This document shows positions 1 through 8,377 of a DNA stretch of 26,687 nt, piece after piece. How positions within the stretch are numbered: position 1 is the first letter of the stretch; each line of letters opens with the position of its first letter. The notes beneath the pieces were generated by a model. The model was not told the DNA's origin. It saw only the letters and a program-made list of their open reading frames with translations, and did not search any database. The position numbers were made by a program, and so were the translations under genes. The stretch is from the NCBI GenBank assembly GCA_963656085.1, contig CAVKHV010000018.1, positions 1-26,687 of the forward strand, given 5' to 3'. The stretch is from CAVALG01 sp963656085 (GTDB lineage Bacteria > Bacillota > Clostridia > Oscillospirales > Acutalibacteraceae).

Positions 1-289
1 ACAGGCGTTTACGATATGCGGAGATTTTCTCTTTCAATTCCAAGCGTTCCGCCTCATACTTGCCCGAAAACCGCATAAACATCTCATCGCTTAGTTTGCC
101 CGATACATTGTCCTCATAGCACTTAATGCACAGCTCCGCTACCTGCTCACTGCGAACAATACACTTTTGCAGTTCGCGCGCAATGTGTTTTTTCTCTTTG
201 AGAATATCTGCATTGGTTTTATCGGCAAGCAGCATAGCAAAACTCTCTTCGTCATCACACAGACATATCTCCGTTTGAAGAATAGTATC
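1..289 (-). pseudogene. Large serine recombinase, C-terminal fragment (runs off left edge)
   Basis: Reading the minus strand from about 289 down to 1 gives an open frame with the charged, coiled-coil-rich look of the C-terminal region of TnpX/Tn5397-type large serine recombinases: an L-K-E-K-K-x-I-x-R-E-L stretch, then C-Y-E-D-N-V-S-G-K-L-S-D-E-M-F, then E-A-E-R-L-E-L-K-E-K-I. That block lies downstream of the zinc-ribbon domain in the family. No catalytic resolvase domain or zinc ribbon precedes it here; a RecG-like fragment in another frame lies immediately upstream. The frame is still open at base 1, so only the 5' side is certainly missing. I read it as the scar of a mobile element, not a working recombinase. 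Family assignment rests on remembered motif pattern, not alignment. Confidence 0.6.
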
Positions 290-563
290 GGCTGACTGTT
301 TCCGTGATACCCTGCATATCTAAAATAGCTTCGTTTGCAAGGTTACCGTTTTCGGTATACATTCTGCCTTTTTCGATAACAAACTTCGCCACATATCCGG
401 TAGAGTAATCTCTGTGTGCAAGAATGTTGGAGAAAATTTCACGCAAAATGGCATCCCTTACACTGAAAGCCTTGACGTATTTAAAGGTGTATCTTTTGTG
501 TGTTATATTAAAACCGCAAATTCGGCTCAAAATATCAAGTTTCGTGCCGATTGAATTGTTCTT
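258..563 (-). pseudogene. RecG-like ATP-dependent helicase / AlbA_2-type regulator, internal fragment
   Basis: The frame running from about 563 down to 258 encodes roughly 100 residues matching the C-terminal ATPase-like domain of proteins annotated as RecG-like helicases or AlbA_2 transcriptional regulators. Recognisable parts are N-S-I-G-T-K-L-D-I-L-S-R-I-C-G-F, then R-D-A-I-L-R-E-I-F-S-N-I-L-A-H-R-D-Y-S, then V-I-E-K-G-R-M-Y-T-E-N-G-N. The second block carries the N-box-like asparagine of the HATPase fold. There is no upstream start (a stop precedes the homology), and after T-E-N-G-N the expected glycine-rich and D-E-x-G-S-G motifs are absent, the frame instead running into recombinase sequence. 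It is an internal fragment, truncated on both sides and non-functional. Confidence 0.65.
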
Positions 564-569
564 TCTATC

Positions 570-598
570 TTGACATTTACTTAGATTTTTGCTATGAT
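570..598 (+). promoter_or_regulatory. Sigma-A type promoter for the HTH-AAA-DUF1703 gene
   Basis: TTGACA (570-575), 17-bp spacer, TATGAT (593-598) with an extended -10 TGC just before it. It lies 35 bp upstream of the GTG start, with a GGAGG ribosome site at 621-625. The promoter begins immediately beyond the RecG-like fragment. Confidence 0.85.
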
Positions 599-632
599 AT
601 ACTCATGATATAGTCGGAACGGAGGTACTTTT

Positions 633-2510
633 GTGGACTATATGGATGTCAAAGCTGCGGCTGACAAATGGAATCTGACAGAAAGAAGAATAACCGCACT
701 TTGCCGCAACGGACGCATTAAAGGAACAAAAAAGGAAGGCGGTTTATGGTTAATTCCAATTAGGGCCGAAAAACCGACGGACGGCAGAAAAAACAAGTTT
801 TCGCACATTGTGAATTCGACCGTCAAGTTGCCTTTGCCCATCGGCGTGTCCGATTTTAAGGATCTGGCAGCGGGATACTATTATGCGGACAAAACCATGA
901 TACTGCGGGATCTTATTGATTCCAGACCCAAGGTCACGCTTTTTACCCGTCCAAGACGGTTTGGGAAAACATTGACAATGGATATGCTGAAAACCTTTTT
1001 TGAGATCGGCAATGCAAACTCTGCAAAGTTTTTTAGGGATAAAAAGATTTGGAACTGCGGTGAAAAATACCGCAGTGAGCAAGGAAAATATCCGGTTATC
1101 TTTGTAACCTTTAAGGACATTAAATACCCGGCATGGGATCAATCACTCGAAGCTGTCCGCAATGTCATTGCCGCTGAGTACCGCAGACATATCTGCCTGC
1201 TTGAAAGCGATAAATGCGACGAATATGATAAAAAATATATCCGAAGCGTTATAGAGGGCAATGTTACCGAGGTCGGATTGGCGGGAGCCTTCCGCAATCT
1301 GTCCGATATGCTGAAAAAGCACTACGGCCAAGCTGCCGTTATTATAATTGACGAATACGATACGCCTATTATACAAGGCAGTAAGGGCGGATACTATGAG
1401 CAGATCACAGGCTTTATGCGCAATCTTTTGTGCGGTGCTTTCAAGGATAACTCAAGTCTATCCTACGGATTTCTTACCGGAATTCGTTGCGTGGCAAAGG
1501 AGAGCGTTTTCAGCGGGCTTAACAATCTGACTGTTCATTCCGTTACGGATGAAAAATACGGCGAATATTTCGGATTTACGGCAAGCGATGTCAAAGAAAT
1601 GGCGGAATATTATGCCGCGTCGGATCGATACGGCGAGATTTGCAAATGGTACGACGGATACAAATTCGGCAAAGAGAACATTTTTAATCCGTGGTCGGTT
1701 ATAAATTATTTTTATAACAACTGCTCTGCGAGAGCCTATTGGCAGTCGACAGAGGACAACAGTATCATCCGGAAAATCGTTGCGAAGGCGGATAGTGAAA
1801 CGGCAGATGATCTGTGCCGGCTTATGCAGGGAAAAACGGTGTCTTCCTATGTTAATGTTTCCGCTGATTGTCCGGAAATAAAAAGCAATCGGACGGCACT
1901 CTACAGTTTTCTGCTTTCGACCGGATACCTAAGGGCAGCAAAAAAAGACGATCTGTGTGACGGTAGCACGGTATATGATATTGCCATACCGAACAAGGAG
2001 ATTCTTTGTATTTACGAAAGAGAGATTCTTTCCGCTTTTTCCAACGACATATCGCAGTCGGTTTCCATTGCCGTTCAGCAGGCGGCTGCAAATCGTGATG
2101 TGCCGGCATTACAGGAAAATCTGCAAAATCTTTTGTTGAATGCGATCGGCGCTTTCGGCTATTCCGAAGAGAATATCCGTCACCGGCTTATTCTCGGCAT
2201 TTGTGCTGTGATGAACGGAATGTATTGTGTACAGTTTGAAAGCAAACCCTGTGACGGCAGATATACGATTCGGCTTATGCCCGATGATGTAAAAATGCCG
2301 GGTGTTCTTATAGAGCTTACGGAGTTAAAGGGCGATATTGCCGATACCGACCTTGACGCCGAACTTGAGAAAGCTGCCGAGAAAGCCGTGGGACGGATCG
2401 AAGCATTGCAAAGCCTTGCGGTAATGGAGATGAAAGGCGTTGCCCATTTTATAAAGATCGGCATGTCGTTTTACAAAAATCAAGTCAGGCTGATGAGCAG
2501 TAACTATTAG
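633..2510 (+). CDS. HTH + AAA-ATPase-like + DUF1703 (PD-(D/E)XK-like) protein
   Basis: This 625-aa protein starts at GTG 633, fixed by GGAGG at 621-625. Residues 3-50 are a MerR/excisionase-like helix-turn-helix (A-A-D-K-W-N-L-T-E-R-R-I ... G-R-I-K-G). Residues 67-370 are the AAA-ATPase-like domain of PF09820: Walker A P-R-R-F-G-K-T at 107-113, Walker B I-I-I-D-E-Y-D-T-P at 237-245, and the family signature K-W-Y-D-G-Y-K-F-G at 338-346. The C-terminus (about 500-620) is the DUF1703/PDDEXK_9 region, where the expected catalytic Asp after G-R is Thr545 and the expected E-x-K reads E561-L-T563. These proteins are abundant in gut bacteria and of unproven role; a mobile-element or defence function is only a guess. 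The fused N-terminal HTH is the odd feature and suggests DNA targeting or autoregulation. Confidence 0.85.
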   Translation: MDYMDVKAAADKWNLTERRITALCRNGRIKGTKKEGGLWLIPIRAEKPTDGRKNKFSHIVNSTVKLPLPIGVSDFKDLAAGYYYADKTMILRDLIDSRPKVTLFTRPRRFGKTLTMDMLKTFFEIGNANSAKFFRDKKIWNCGEKYRSEQGKYPVIFVTFKDIKYPAWDQSLEAVRNVIAAEYRRHICLLESDKCDEYDKKYIRSVIEGNVTEVGLAGAFRNLSDMLKKHYGQAAVIIIDEYDTPIIQGSKGGYYEQITGFMRNLLCGAFKDNSSLSYGFLTGIRCVAKESVFSGLNNLTVHSVTDEKYGEYFGFTASDVKEMAEYYAASDRYGEICKWYDGYKFGKENIFNPWSVINYFYNNCSARAYWQSTEDNSIIRKIVAKADSETADDLCRLMQGKTVSSYVNVSADCPEIKSNRTALYSFLLSTGYLRAAKKDDLCDGSTVYDIAIPNKEILCIYEREILSAFSNDISQSVSIAVQQAAANRDVPALQENLQNLLLNAIGAFGYSEENIRHRLILGICAVMNGMYCVQFESKPCDGRYTIRLMPDDVKMPGVLIELTELKGDIADTDLDAELEKAAEKAVGRIEALQSLAVMEMKGVAHFIKIGMSFYKNQVRLMSSNY

Positions 2511-2595
2511 TCGTTGCCGGCTGCAACTGAAAAAATCGGCAGGTTGGTATAACAAAAATGTGTTTTGATCGTATATACCGACAGAGGGAGGCATT

Positions 2596-2793
2596 ATGAA
2601 AAGATTGAAAAGTTTATTTGAATATCAAAAATTCAAGCCCAATGCCGGACTTCAGGCGAAAATCAACGCAGTAACGGCAAAGTATATGTCGGGCGGTGCG
2701 GAACTGACGGACGACGAACTGAATGTGGCGGCGGCAGGCGAAATTCAGCCGAGCAAGTCTTTTCCGGAGATACAAGATGCAAACAGAAAATAG
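2596..2793 (+). CDS. Small peptide with double-glycine-like leader motif
   Basis: A 65-aa product starting at ATG 2596 behind GAGGGAGG (2584-2591). The N-terminus is basic and amphipathic. Residues 36-48 read E-L-T-D-D-E-L-N-V-A-A-A-G, which resembles the L-S-D-E-E-L-x-x-V-x-G-G cleavage region of Nif11-type and double-glycine peptide leaders, with A-A-G in place of G-G. A 17-residue polar tail (E-I-Q-P-S...) follows. It is the first gene of the cassette and its 3' end overlaps the sigma-factor gene by 17 bp, so the two are probably co-translated. The cassette ends in a remnant of a peptide-secretion gene, which fits an exported peptide, but a small regulator of the sigma factor is equally possible. 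The coding call is good; the leader reading is inference. Confidence 0.7.
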   Translation: MKRLKSLFEYQKFKPNAGLQAKINAVTAKYMSGGAELTDDELNVAAAGEIQPSKSFPEIQDANRK

Positions 2794-3262
2794 GGTTTCG
2801 GCCGATGTTTATACGATGTATCATGACAAGGTGTTTGGTTATGTGCTGAATCGGGTACGCAGCCGTTCGGATGCAGAGGATATAACGTCGGAGATATTTC
2901 TGAAGTTATATTCGATGGCTGACGGATTTGATCCGCAAAAGAAGGGCTCCGCCTCATACATATTTCGGGTAATGCAAACCACGCTGGCTGATTTTTACCG
3001 GAAAAATAAGTTTGTCTTTGTTTTGCAAGAGGATATTGCCGACCCGCCCGGCGAAGATCTTGACGATATACTGTTTGAGCTTGACAGGGCACTCGAAATT
3101 CTTGCGGAGCGTGAGCGTGAAATCGTGATATTGCATTACTATCACGGACTCAGCCACAGGGAAATTTCCGAAAAGATGCACCTGTCTTATACAAATGTGC
3201 GCCAGTTGTGCCATATTTCAATAAAGAAGCTTCGAAAGGTGATGAAGGATTTGTGTGAGTAA
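2777..3262 (+). CDS. ECF-like sigma-70 family RNA polymerase sigma factor
   Basis: This 161-aa protein starts at ATG 2777 (CCGGAGA at 2763-2769 serves as ribosome site), inside the 3' end of the preceding peptide gene. Region 2 is visible near the N-terminus: M-Y-H-D-K-V-F-G-Y-V-L-N-R-V, then D-A-E-D-I-T-S-E-I-F-L-K-L-Y, the classic A-E-D-x-x-Q/S-E-x-F signature. Region 4 is at the C-terminus: E-R-E-R-E-I-V-I-L-H-Y-Y-H-G-L-S-H-R-E-I-S-E-K-M, followed by the DNA-contact helix N-V-R-Q-L-C-H-I-S-I-K-K-L-R-K. No region 3 or extra domain is present, so it has the two-domain ECF layout. It should direct RNA polymerase to its own promoter set. Anti-anti-sigma and SpoIIE genes downstream suggest partner-switch control, unusual for ECF-size factors. 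Confidence 0.88.
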   Translation: MQTENRVSADVYTMYHDKVFGYVLNRVRSRSDAEDITSEIFLKLYSMADGFDPQKKGSASYIFRVMQTTLADFYRKNKFVFVLQEDIADPPGEDLDDILFELDRALEILAEREREIVILHYYHGLSHREISEKMHLSYTNVRQLCHISIKKLRKVMKDLCE

Positions 3263-3326
3263 CAGGTCAATTATCACTCTGAATAAAACGCAAACACTCA
3301 AAAACTACCGATAGGAGATTATTTTT

Positions 3327-3623
3327 ATGGAGATCAAAAAGACAACAAACGGGAACGAACTCAACATCGCTGTGGAGGGGAGACTTGATACTACCACCGC
3401 CCCCTTGCTTGAAGCGGAGCTTAAGCAGAATATAGGAGGGATAGAAAAACTTGTGTTTGACTTTTCGTCTCTTGAATACCTTTCCTCTGCCGGACTTCGC
3501 GTTCTGCTTTCTGCGCAGAAGGTTATGAACAGGCAGGGCAAAATGATTGTGAAGAATGTAAACGAAACCATTGCGGAAATTTTTGAGGTAACCGGTTTTG
3601 CAGACATATTGACGATTGAATAA
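3327..3623 (+). CDS. STAS-domain anti-sigma factor antagonist (SpoIIAA/RsbV-like)
   Basis: A 98-aa single STAS domain starting at ATG 3327 with AGGAG at 3313-3317. The core strand-helix motif L-V-F-D-F-S-S-L-E-Y-L-S-S-A-G-L-R-V-L-L (42-61) contains the phosphorylatable serine, most likely Ser54 by comparison with D-S-S/T-G-L in SpoIIAA and RsbV, although the usual preceding Asp is Leu here. In the family the unphosphorylated protein binds the anti-sigma kinase and frees the sigma factor. Two HATPase-containing proteins and a SpoIIE phosphatase in the same operon supply candidate kinases and the phosphatase. A 64-bp gap from the sigma gene shows no convincing promoter. Confidence 0.92.
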   Translation: MEIKKTTNGNELNIAVEGRLDTTTAPLLEAELKQNIGGIEKLVFDFSSLEYLSSAGLRVLLSAQKVMNRQGKMIVKNVNETIAEIFEVTGFADILTIE

Positions 3624-3641
3624 AACTGCGACGGAGGCTAT

Positions 3642-4520
3642 ATGGACATTCAGACACAACCGATAGAGCTGTCGCAAAAGGCTCAGCTTGAAAAAATCAG
3701 GAAAGAGTGCGGGAACGAGTTGTCTGCAAACACCTTCAATTCCCTGTATCTGTGGCAGCATCAGATGAAACTTTCCGTATACATAACAGACGGCTTTTTT
3801 GCCGTGAAATGCGGCGAGCGCGGCGAAAATGCTTGGTTTTTTCCTTGCGGAAATGAGCAAATGGTCGAAAAATTCATCCGAGACGGAATGAAAGCAAAAG
3901 ATTTTTCTCTTTGCTACATCGGCGAAAAGGACGCAAATTGGCTGAACGAGAAATTTCCGTCGTGTTGGAAACTCAGCCGTGAGGAAGAATCTGATGAGTA
4001 TATCTGCAACATATCGGAGCTTATAGCTCTTACCGGAGGAAAATATAAAGGCGTTCGTCACAAAATCAGCCGTATCGAACGGGAAAATATAATAAAAGCT
4101 CTTCCGATAACTGACGAGACGGCGGATGACGCACTTGCAGTTGTTTCCGAATGGAAACAACTGCCGCACCACATAGGCAACAATCATATTGAAGATATCG
4201 GAGTTTCCGACAGGGCGATTTCCGAGAGAAAACAACTTGGAATTGAGGGTACGGTCGTATATATTGACGATCAACCGGTGTCAGTATTCGCCGGATTTCC
4301 GATCGGAGAAAATATTGGCGACGCATTGGTGGGCAAATGCCGACACGACGCACCGAGAGGATTCGTGTATTATGCTATCCGCGAATACTTTAAACAGATC
4401 GCCGATAATTATACCTATTGCAATTTAGAAGAAGATCTCGGTATTCCGGGAATCCGACTGATAAAGGAAGAACTTCGTCCCGAAAGGAAAAACCTTATCT
4501 GGGCAGCGGTGCTTGTATGA
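3642..4520 (+). CDS. DUF2156 (LPG-synthase C-terminal, GNAT-like) protein
   Basis: This 292-aa cytosolic protein starts at ATG 3642 behind ACGGAGG (3630-3636). It matches the DUF2156 family, a double GNAT-like fold also found at the C-terminus of lysyl-phosphatidylglycerol synthases. Typical blocks are G-G-K-Y-K-G-V-R-H-K-I-S-R at 132-144 and N-L-E-E-D-L-G-I-P-G-I-R-L-I-K at 261-275, the counterpart of the family N-x-E-Q-D-L-G motif. There is no membrane segment, unlike full MprF. Substrate is unknown; aminoacyl or acyl transfer is plausible from the fold. Its stop overlaps the next start (ATGA), so translation of the transporter is coupled to it. What it contributes to a sigma-control cassette is unclear. 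Confidence 0.85.
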   Translation: MDIQTQPIELSQKAQLEKIRKECGNELSANTFNSLYLWQHQMKLSVYITDGFFAVKCGERGENAWFFPCGNEQMVEKFIRDGMKAKDFSLCYIGEKDANWLNEKFPSCWKLSREEESDEYICNISELIALTGGKYKGVRHKISRIERENIIKALPITDETADDALAVVSEWKQLPHHIGNNHIEDIGVSDRAISERKQLGIEGTVVYIDDQPVSVFAGFPIGENIGDALVGKCRHDAPRGFVYYAIREYFKQIADNYTYCNLEEDLGIPGIRLIKEELRPERKNLIWAAVLV

Positions 4521-6250
4521 AAAAAGATTACTTCGTATCAAAAATGTTTTATAAAATGCTGATCCCCTCGGTGATTTCATCGGTCGGATATGCCTTTTCC
4601 GATATGGCGGACGCACTGGTGGTCGGTCAGCGTATGGGCGAAACGGGACTTGCCGCCATCAGCCTCTGCCTTCCCATATATATGCTGATGAATGTAATTA
4701 TGTATGCACTCGGTATGGGCGGTGCGGTCCGGTTTTCCGCCTTGCTCGGAGTGGGAAACGAAAAGGAAGCCAAAAACTGCTTTAACAACATCTTTAAGGT
4801 TTCGCTTCTTTCGGGTGTGGTATTTGCCTTGCTTGCAAATCTTTTCGCGTTGCAGATACTTGCTGCTCTCGGAGCAGGAAAAGAGGGGACAGCGCTCTAC
4901 TCTGCCTGCGAAACATATATGAGAGTAATTTCTGCCGGTGCGCCGCTTTTAATTCTTAATATTGTCTTTTCATTTTTTCTCCGAAACGACAATAATGAAG
5001 TCATTGCGGCACGCGGATTTATTATCGGCAACATAACCGACCTTTCCTTGAATATCATTCTTGTGCTTGTTTTTAATCTCGGTACGGCGGGGGCTGCGGC
5101 TTCAACCGTGATTGGTTCGGCGGTCGCTATCGCCTGCTATATGCCGGCAATCGTCGGCAAGAAAAGAAATGTGATTGGGATATCCCGTACAGAGTTTGAT
5201 TTCAGGCAGACATCCTCCTGCTTTTGGGTGGGCTTTTCGACTTCGGTACAGCACCTGTTTCAGTTTGTCTTTCTGTTGGTCGTAAACCGCGTAATGCTGA
5301 CACTTGGTGGGGAAGCGTATGTGGCGGTTTTTGATGTTGTGTATAATATCTCGTTTTTGCTCGTCTATCTTTGCGAGGGTACATCGGAGGCGGCGCAGCC
5401 GCTTGTCAGCACCTTTGCCGGAGAGCGAAGTGAAGAAGACTGCCGTCAGGTAAAAAAATTGTCCGTTGCCGGTTCTGTGCTGCTCAGCGGTACGGCTGCT
5501 GTTCTGATATGTGCGTTTGCGGGATATATCGCACGGGTGTTCGGAATATCGGAGGAAGCACTTCCGACCGCCGCCTATGCAATGAGGATCTACTGTACGG
5601 GAACTGTTTTTATTGCGCTGAATATTATTCTCAGCAGATACTGCCAGTCAAGGGAGGACGGTAAAAGCGCTTTTGTCGGTGTTCTTCTGAAAAATCTCCT
5701 TGTCGCCGTGCCTTGTGTTATTTACTTTTCGGCACTCGGCAGCAGATGGATATGGCTTGCGTTTCCCGTGTCGGAAGCGGTTTCATTTGCTTTCTTCCTG
5801 CTGTATTACGGTATTGCGCAAAAAAAGAAAACGCAGTTTGATGAAAGCCGGATATGCCGCATTACCCTGTCCGGAAACGACGCGGAAATATCGGCGCTGC
5901 TTGACAGAAGCGAAGAACTTTGCGATAAATGGCAGGCACAGCCGAGCCAGAAGTATTATGTAACGCTGGTTATCGAGGAAATTGTAGCGTCTATCGTCCG
6001 CAATGCTTTGGGGCACTCTCCGGACGGAAAAATCCGAGTTACGCTTATTGCCGAGTCAAACGGAGATTTTACATTGCATATTCTGGATAACGCCATAGAA
6101 TATAATCCGCTGTCAAGGCGTGTCAGAGGTAAAACAAACCGAACGGACTTTGATATAGACGAGGTAAGCGTTCTTCTGATAAAGAAAAAAACAAAAAAGT
6201 ATTTGTACAGGCAGTTTACCGGATTCAATTCTCTGACTGTCCGAATATGA
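4517..6250 (+). CDS. MATE-family transporter fused to an RsbW-like HATPase domain
   Basis: This 577-aa protein starts at ATG 4517, overlapping the previous stop by ATGA; no strong ribosome site is visible, so coupling is likely. Residues 1 to about 435 form a twelve-helix MATE transporter (early G-Y-A-F-S-D-M-A-D-A-L-V-V-G-Q block, repeated hydrophobic spans). From about 445 to 577 the chain becomes cytosolic and resembles anti-sigma kinases of the RsbW/SpoIIAB type: N-box-like E-E-I-V-A-S-I-V-R-N-A at 487-497 and G1-like I-L-D-N-A-I-E-Y-N-P at 522-531. The N-box asparagine is Ser, the D-x-G is D-N-A, and the G-x-G lid motif is absent (D-E-V-S-V-L-L-I), so ATP binding is doubtful. This is a membrane transporter with a switch-protein-like tail, next to STAS and SpoIIE genes. 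Confidence 0.9.
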   Translation: MKKDYFVSKMFYKMLIPSVISSVGYAFSDMADALVVGQRMGETGLAAISLCLPIYMLMNVIMYALGMGGAVRFSALLGVGNEKEAKNCFNNIFKVSLLSGVVFALLANLFALQILAALGAGKEGTALYSACETYMRVISAGAPLLILNIVFSFFLRNDNNEVIAARGFIIGNITDLSLNIILVLVFNLGTAGAAASTVIGSAVAIACYMPAIVGKKRNVIGISRTEFDFRQTSSCFWVGFSTSVQHLFQFVFLLVVNRVMLTLGGEAYVAVFDVVYNISFLLVYLCEGTSEAAQPLVSTFAGERSEEDCRQVKKLSVAGSVLLSGTAAVLICAFAGYIARVFGISEEALPTAAYAMRIYCTGTVFIALNIILSRYCQSREDGKSAFVGVLLKNLLVAVPCVIYFSALGSRWIWLAFPVSEAVSFAFFLLYYGIAQKKKTQFDESRICRITLSGNDAEISALLDRSEELCDKWQAQPSQKYYVTLVIEEIVASIVRNALGHSPDGKIRVTLIAESNGDFTLHILDNAIEYNPLSRRVRGKTNRTDFDIDEVSVLLIKKKTKKYLYRQFTGFNSLTVRI

Positions 6251-6263
6251 TCGGAGGTATTTC

Positions 6264-8369
6264 ATGCAAAAGCCAATACGGAAACGCAGATTTTCGCTTA
6301 AGGTCAGGGTAGCGGCCATTATGCTGATTTTCACAATTTTACTGTCTGTTGGGACGGTTCTTATCAGTTATACGACCTATACGGAGTCGTTTAACCGGCA
6401 TTATGAGGATCTGGCAACGTCCATCACGAAAACCGCATCGTCCGTTATCAATGTAAAGGACGCTGCGAAAGTGACGGATGAGGTTAAAAAGGTATACCGC
6501 AAAATATGCTCCGAAAACGGAGAGATTCCTGATCTTGACAACTTCACCGAAACCGAGACGGAAGCGTATTACTCCGAATTCGCATATATACAGGAAATGC
6601 CCGAATACAAAAGCCTTTTGGAACTTTTGAAAAAACTCCGCGAGGATAACCACGTTGTATCTCTTTATCTCGGTTATACCGATGTCGATACGATGAGGGA
6701 TCTGTATATCGTCGACGCAAGCGAAGAGGGGAAGGCGTGTCAGCCCGGCGATATGGACAGCGTAGAAGAGGGACATGTCTCCAAGGTGCTTAACGGCGAC
6801 TATACCTTTCCCGCATATGTTACGAACTATGCAGAATACGGATGGCTCTGTTCGGCTTCCGCTCCGGTTTACGGCGACGACGGCAGCGTTGTCTGTATGG
6901 TTCTTGTAGATATCTCGATGAATGAAATACGCAGCGACAGGCAAAATTTCCTTATGCAGATTGCCGCCATCATAGCAATTGTTGCCGTAGTTATGCTAAT
7001 CATCATAATGTTTATTACGGATAAAACTCTTTTAAAGCCCATAGGCAAGCTCAGCACCGCCGCAAAGAATTATATCGGTGACGAAAAATCGGAACAGTCG
7101 GTCTTTGAACCGCTGAAAATAAAAACCGGCGATGAAATCGAGGATCTCTACGATTCTCTCAAACAGATGGAAATTGATATCAATTCCTATATCAGTGAAG
7201 TTACTGCAATTACTGCGGAAAAGGAACGCATCGGTGCCGAACTGGATGTTGCAAGGCATATTCAGGCGTCCATGCTTCCGTGTATTTTTCCTGCCTTCCC
7301 TGAGCGCCACGAATTTGATATTTATGCGTCTATGACTCCCGCAAAGGAGGTCGGCGGCGACTTTTACGATTTCTTCCTCGTGGACGATGATCATCTTGCC
7401 ATGGTTATGGCGGATGTTTCCGGCAAGGGTGTGCCTGCCGCTTTGTTTATGATGATTTCCAAAACACTGATTAAATCGGCGGCTCAAAACGGTTTGTCGC
7501 CCAAAGCGGTTTTGGAAAAGGTCAATAATCAGCTGTGCGAAAATAATGAGGCCGAAATGTTCGTTACCGTGTGGCTCGGTATTCTCGAAATTTCCACAGG
7601 GAAAATGAAATGTGCGAACGCCGGTCACGAATACCCCGCTGTTATGCGGAAAGGCGGCGATTTTGAACTGTTTAAGGATAAGCACGGCTTTGTGCTTGCG
7701 GGAATGGACGGTGCGCGTTACCGCGAATATGAGCTTGAACTTAATGTAGGAGACCGCATTTTCGTTTATACCGACGGAGTTCCCGAGGCGACCGACTCTT
7801 CCAATACGCTTTACGGTACCGACAGAATGCTTGCCGCCTTGAACCGTGCTAAGGACGGTTCGTGCCGTCGGCTGCTCGAATCACTCCACGGTGATGTAGA
7901 TTCCTTTGTCGGCAATGCGGATCAGTTTGACGATATAACCATGCTTTGCCTTGAAATAAAATCCGGTGCACCCGAAATGCGTGAGATTAGCGTTACGCCG
8001 ACCTCCGAAAAGGTTACCGAAATAACGGAATTTCTTGAAGGTGTTCTGACAGAAGCGAATATTCCGGCAAAAATCATATCTCAGACCGATATTGTTACGG
8101 ACGAAATTTTTTCAAACATTGCACGGTACAGCGGAGCAACCTCGGCCACGGTAGGATGTATGCTTTCCGAAAACAGTCTGACCCTGCAATTTTCGGATAA
8201 CGGTAAGCCCTACGATCCGACCGAAACTCCGGAACCGGATATAACGCTTTCCGCCGATGAACGGAAGATAGGCGGCTTGGGGATCTTTATGGTAAAGAAA
8301 ATTATGGATACCGTTTCATATGAATATAAAGACGGCTTGAATATTCTGACAGCAGTCAAAAATTTATGA
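6264..8369 (+). CDS. Membrane SpoIIE/PP2C phosphatase with Cache-like sensor, HAMP and HATPase domains
   Basis: This 701-aa protein starts at ATG 6264 with CGGAGG at 6252-6257. A first membrane helix (17-36) and a second (229-252) bracket an extracytoplasmic domain of about 190 residues, Cache-like by size and position. HAMP and linker coiled coil follow (253-330). The PP2C/SpoIIE domain spans 345-565 with metal-binding motifs V-G-G-D-F-Y-D-F (363-370), M-A-D-V-S-G-K-G (382-389), A-N-A-G-H (451-455), Y-T-D-G (502-505) and D-Q-F-D-D-I-T (553-559). A C-terminal HATPase domain (575-701) keeps the N-box D-E-I-F-S-N-I-A-R, D-N-G (645-647) and G-G-L-G-I (670-674). One chain thus carries both phosphatase and a well-preserved anti-sigma-type ATPase. 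The likely substrate is the STAS protein at 3327. Confidence 0.93.
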   Translation: MQKPIRKRRFSLKVRVAAIMLIFTILLSVGTVLISYTTYTESFNRHYEDLATSITKTASSVINVKDAAKVTDEVKKVYRKICSENGEIPDLDNFTETETEAYYSEFAYIQEMPEYKSLLELLKKLREDNHVVSLYLGYTDVDTMRDLYIVDASEEGKACQPGDMDSVEEGHVSKVLNGDYTFPAYVTNYAEYGWLCSASAPVYGDDGSVVCMVLVDISMNEIRSDRQNFLMQIAAIIAIVAVVMLIIIMFITDKTLLKPIGKLSTAAKNYIGDEKSEQSVFEPLKIKTGDEIEDLYDSLKQMEIDINSYISEVTAITAEKERIGAELDVARHIQASMLPCIFPAFPERHEFDIYASMTPAKEVGGDFYDFFLVDDDHLAMVMADVSGKGVPAALFMMISKTLIKSAAQNGLSPKAVLEKVNNQLCENNEAEMFVTVWLGILEISTGKMKCANAGHEYPAVMRKGGDFELFKDKHGFVLAGMDGARYREYELELNVGDRIFVYTDGVPEATDSSNTLYGTDRMLAALNRAKDGSCRRLLESLHGDVDSFVGNADQFDDITMLCLEIKSGAPEMREISVTPTSEKVTEITEFLEGVLTEANIPAKIISQTDIVTDEIFSNIARYSGATSATVGCMLSENSLTLQFSDNGKPYDPTETPEPDITLSADERKIGGLGIFMVKKIMDTVSYEYKDGLNILTAVKNL

Positions 8370-8377
8370 GGTGGGAT

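Noticed and set aside
3267..4274. 335-aa open frame on the minus strand
   Set aside because: Lies opposite the STAS and DUF2156 genes, which have strong family motifs and ribosome sites; the product is low-complexity aromatic-rich with no recognisable domain.
7032..7685. 217-aa minus-strand frame under the SpoIIE gene (also 6339-6944)
   Set aside because: Fully antisense to clear SpoIIE/HAMP coding sequence; His/Asn/Phe-rich composition typical of a shadow frame.
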